DNA from: Misgurnus anguillicaudatus
Lineage: Eukaryota > Chordata > Actinopteri > Cypriniformes > Cobitidae
DNA length: 64,000 nucleotides
Assembly (NCBI RefSeq): GCF_027580225.2
Contig: NC_073358.2
Coordinates: 51,569,501 to 51,633,500, forward strand
Direction: 5' to 3'
Below are positions 60,847-64,000 of the stretch, piece by piece (positions within the stretch are counted from its first letter, which is position 1; every line of letters begins with the position of its first letter). A program made the position numbers and the translations under genes. Below the pieces are notes generated by a model. That model searched no databases and was not told where the DNA came from. It was given only the letters and a program-made list of their open reading frames with translations.

Positions 60847-61440
60847 TGTAGCTCAACTGGTCGAAATATACGCTGCAAAAAAGTCTTTCTTACATAGTAT
60901 TTTTGTTTTGTTTTCAGTAGAAATATTTAAAAATTCTTAAATCAAGATGTATTTTCTTGATCAGCAAAATGACAAAAGCAAAATAAGTATAGTTTTTAGA
61001 CAAAAAATATACAATTTAAGGGAATTTGTCCTTAAAACAAGCAAAATTATCTACTAATGGGGTGAACATTTTTGCTTAAATTAAGTGTTTAAGAAAAAAA
61101 TAAAAATTATTTTTAGATTTTATTTCTCACCTCATTGGCAGATAATTCTAATTCAAATTCACTTGAATTGTATAATTTTGTTTAAAAACTAGACTTCTTT
61201 TTTGAGGTCATTTTGCTCATCAAGAAAATACATCTTAATTTAAGAATTTTTGGATATTTCTACTTAAAACAAGACAAAAATACTAAGTAAGAAAGTCATT
61301 TTTTTGCAGTGTACCTTAGCTGCATAAAAGGTTGCATGTTTAATACCAGGGAACAAACATACTGATCAAATGTATTAATTCATTTACTGTAAGTTGCACA
61401 CAGAAGTTGCACTCTTTCACGCATCCTTGCACTTAAATGG
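60847..61440 (+). repeat. tRNA-derived SINE split by a TA MITE
   Basis: TGTAGCTCAACTGG at 60847-60860 is an A box. The B-box side and tail (GGTTGCATGTTTAATACCAGG, AACATACTGATC) resume after 61314. The interruption is the element at 60871-61311. Confidence 0.7.
60871..61311. mobile_element. TA-flanked palindromic MITE, ends CGCTGCAAAAAAG
   Basis: CGCTGCAAAAAAGTCTTTCT and inverted AGAAAGTCATTTTTTTGCAG next to TA on both sides. Inner TTCTTAAATCAAGATGTATT pairs with AATACATCTTAATTTAAGAA. Mariner-type target. Confidence 0.8.
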
Positions 61441-61493
61441 GCCCAGACACCCAGAATTATGTAAATACCTGCATTTCAACAGAAAAGGGCATT

Positions 61494-61590
61494 TTTGTAG
61501 CTCAACTGGTAGAGTATTGCATTAACAGCACAACAGGTCATGGATTCAATTCTTAGGAAACATGATCAAATGAACAGCCTGACAAGTATT
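61494..61590 (+). repeat. tRNA-derived SINE
   Basis: TGTAGCTCAACTGGTAGAG (A box) and GGTCATGGATTCAATTC (B box) spaced as in a tRNA, but with no acceptor stem pairing. The tail is short. Confidence 0.65.
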
Positions 61591-61739
61591 CTCATAAACA
61601 CAGTTATGTCTTAAGAGATCAAAGAGATGTGAAAGACATCAAATAAAGATCATGACATTAGATGAAGTTTCAACACACATCTTAATCTAACAGCCTCTTA
61701 TTATCTGTGAAAGTATGTGACATTACATGTTTCTCTCTT

Positions 61740-62800
61740 CTGCAGAAATATGCTTTGTCCTAAAGGCGTGATTTGTCTTGTTTGAGGACATTATATAATG
61801 AGATCTTCTGCATAGAGAGATACACTAACAGTTGTACTGTTATTAACATCATTGCTGGTGAAGTCCCAGGACAAGAACAGTGAGTATTATCTAAAGGCAC
61901 ATCAGTTTTAACAAAAATAATCATACAGGTTGATTGAACGTAAAATTTATGGAAACTCGTTGCCCTAAAAAAAGTTAATTTTGCCTGGTTGAAATAACAA
62001 AAAATGTTAAGTTTAATGTACTTAATGTTTTAATTTCTTCCAATATTACTGCACTCTTAACCCGGATTAGTTGACATTACTAGAAATTTGTGAGGAAACC
62101 TGTTTGCATATCACTTTAGTTTTTATCACTTTTTATTACTTTTGATGTTATAAATGGTATTATAACACAAAATTAATGACTGACTTTAAGGCAATCATTG
62201 AATAAACGTGATTCTCCACAGAAACACACACAAAACTGTGTTTTTGACATACATTGTCAGTACTGTGGAGAGAAATACAATGTTCTGAACAGCGTTCATG
62301 TACGGAAACACTGATCACCTGAACGGTGACTTCACAAAATTAACATTTACAACAAAACAACATCAATAATATAAGAGATTGAATCTATATGACATTTTAT
62401 TAACAAATATTTGAGTAGAGAAAGTTCTTATCAGTTTTTATTCTGTCAGAAAATAATCCAAATTTTCAGGCGCAATGGATTAGGGGTATTCCTCACAACA
62501 TGAACTAATAATTTTAAGTTCATTTTACATGAATGTTTTAGTTTAATGGATTTTGTAAGCTTAAAAGTTAAATCAACTTAACTTTTTAAGTTTTGGCTTT
62601 AAAACTATTAAGTGATGTTAACTTGATTGTTTAAGTAAAGACCATTTCTGGGTTAACAGTGTATAAGATTTAATGTCATTATAATTTCAGCTGGGTGAAT
62701 TTAACCATGCAGGTATTTTAGTAGCTTTAATATCAACATGATCTTACGGCAAGTCATGGTATAAAAAATGTTATTCATTTATTTTTGTCCAATTTTTCAT
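61740..62800. other. intergenic stretch with one finger-like exon candidate
   Basis: At 62220-62310 an acceptor-like CTCCACAG is followed by a frame containing CQYCGEKYNVLNSVHVRKH and a stop. It looks like a zinc finger but has only 10 residues between the second Cys and first His instead of 12. No partner exon is seen. Confidence 0.2.
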
Positions 62801-63240
62801 GCCTTGAGCACGATTGTTTTTTTTTTTGTGTCACTGTTCTATAAATAGTTTTTTGTGTCCGTGGCACCACTTTCTTAATCATGTCCCATTTTTAAATAAT
62901 TGTTGCTTGGGGTTATATTTGGGGTTTGGGATAGGATGTACTTTTATGTATTGGTTTTTACATGTTTTTCAGGTTTTTTTTTACTATTCTTGCCTGGAGT
63001 TGGGGTTTGGGTTAAGATGTCTAAAAATGTAACAGAAAGTGATTCTAACCCCAACCACAAGCAACAATGCTAAGAAAATAGTAAAAAACAATGAGAAAAC
63101 AATACATAAAATGACACGGAAAGAAAGTCGTGATACAGACACGAAAAACTATTTATAGAAATTTCTGCGAGTGAAATGAAAAAAAAAACATTTGTGCTCA
63201 AGGCATGAACAAAGCTGAATTTCGTGCCATAGACACAAAT
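62800..63240. repeat. fold-back repeat, ends CATGCCTTGAGCAC
   Basis: CATGCCTTGAGCACGATTG at the left and inverted TTTGTGCTCAAGGCATG at the right, with CTATAAATAGTTTTTTGTGT / AAAAACTATTTATAG and TTGCTTGGGGTT / AACCACAAGCAA pairs. Confidence 0.8.
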
Positions 63241-63297
63241 AAATTAATAAAAATGTTCATGAGTATAACGTGTCTTTCCGTGAGATCAGTCTGTTTA

Positions 63298-63765
63298 ATA
63301 CGGTACTGTGCAAAGTCAACACCAGACTTGTTATTTTAGAAGTTTTAATGTCCATCCATATTTATTTTTCAATCTATTTTATTAAGATACAAACAGAAAA
63401 CACAGGAAATATGTAAAAAAAAAGGCATTGTCTGTGTTTTTGTGAGACCTCTCTTGGCACTAACATCTTGAGGGTTTTTAAGCAGAATAAAGTAAAAAGA
63501 CTAATTTCTTTAAATTTGTAAGTTATGATTTAATTTCATTTAGGTTTAAGAGATCCTGCAGTTTTTCTGCTAGATACCACATACAGTTTAATAGCTGAAA
63601 TGTGAATTTTAAAACCATTTTGCACTTAAAACATAAATGAAGATGTAGGCCTACTGTGCAAAAGTCTTAAGCCACCATGCCAGAATTAGATTTGTTGTTT
63701 TTGCAATGTTATAGTGATCATATATAATTGTTTGTCATAGATGTGTCAAGTTTTTAGGGTAAACT
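63298..63765. repeat. Tc1/mariner-like MITE, relative of 38290-39019
   Basis: TACGGTACTGTGCAAAGTC at the left and CTACTGTGCAAAAGTCTTAA, AGTGATCATATATAATTG at the right match the element in phospholipase intron 12, in rearranged form. Confidence 0.6.
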
Positions 63766-63773
63766 TCCCTTCC

Positions 63774-63916
63774 CTTATTTGATGATCCTAAAAACATATG
63801 AAGGAACTTTTATTTCGAGGAGTGTGTTTGTGTTTTGTCAACAGATTTGATTTCTTGCATTTGTGTGTCTGTGTGGATCTGGGGCAGAGAGTACAACTTT
63901 GTGTACAAAATGAAAA
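63774..63916 (+). pseudogene. paralogous copy of phospholipase intron 10/exon 11
   Basis: Intron side GATGATCCTAAAAACATATG, AGGAACTTTTATTT aligns with 34714-34750. After TCAACAG the frame (63845-63916) gives VWIWGREYNFVYKMK, against VQWIWGRKYNFLHNMK in the intact gene. It is two codons shorter and the following bases (ACATGT) are not a donor, so this copy looks dead or rearranged. No other exon of a second gene was found in the window. Confidence 0.7.
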
Positions 63917-64000
63917 CATGTGCAAAAACCAGCAAAGCAAAGCACATGTCTATCTTTGTGTGAACAGTCAGTGTGGTGGGAAACTTCTTGTTTTCTAATA

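Noticed and set aside
61494..61560. Functional tRNA gene
   Set aside because: Box A and B sequences are present, but the acceptor and anticodon stems do not pair; it is a tRNA-derived SINE.

Overview
The window is nuclear DNA from a teleost fish, most likely a cypriniform. It has small exons with GT-AG introns, vertebrate orthologues, and introns packed with fish-type DNA transposons (hAT, Tc1/mariner, TTAA-flanked MITEs, fold-back elements), tRNA-derived SINEs and solo LTRs. There are no prokaryotic features, operons or CRISPR arrays. All exon models were built by hand from homology, reading frame and splice signals.

Layout: (1) 891-4384, minus: the first three coding exons of mcc (long, EF-hand isoform), running off the left edge, with a CpG-rich first exon. 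(2) 8647-21953, minus: a complete nine-exon rcl1 (367 aa), a ribosome-biogenesis factor. Intron 8 carries a mir-101b hairpin at about 9588-9668, the same host-gene arrangement as human MIR101-2 in RCL1. (3) 25179-39648, plus: a 14-exon cytosolic phospholipase A2 gamma-like gene (pla2g4c-like, 539 aa if the last intron is removed). Its catalytic residues are intact, but the last intron begins AT instead of GT. (4) 41595-45509, minus: a six-coding-exon MS4A four-transmembrane gene (221 aa), tail-to-tail with the phospholipase gene. (5) 46.1-63.8 kb: no confident gene. It holds a 51-bp minisatellite, an AT-rich satellite inside a nested inverted-repeat element, an hAT MITE, broken Tc1 transposase pieces and SINEs. 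(6) 63.78-63.92 kb: a decayed paralogous copy of intron 10/exon 11 of the phospholipase gene, suggesting a tandem pla2g4c-like family.

The genes do not form one pathway. mcc and rcl1 are collinear on the minus strand, and the only tight functional coupling is mir-101b with its host rcl1. The repeats have a readable insertion order: several elements have exact target-site duplications and sit inside older ones. Clear cases are an hAT inside a TTAA element inside phospholipase intron 12, an LTR and an hAT side by side inside one MITE, and an hAT with a BED-finger remnant inside a solo LTR.

No clearly new biological system was found. The best leads are the splice-donor change in the phospholipase gene, the second phospholipase copy at the right edge, the intronic miRNA, the CA repeats directly after two phospholipase splice donors, and the satellite-filled element at 50.26-56.77 kb.
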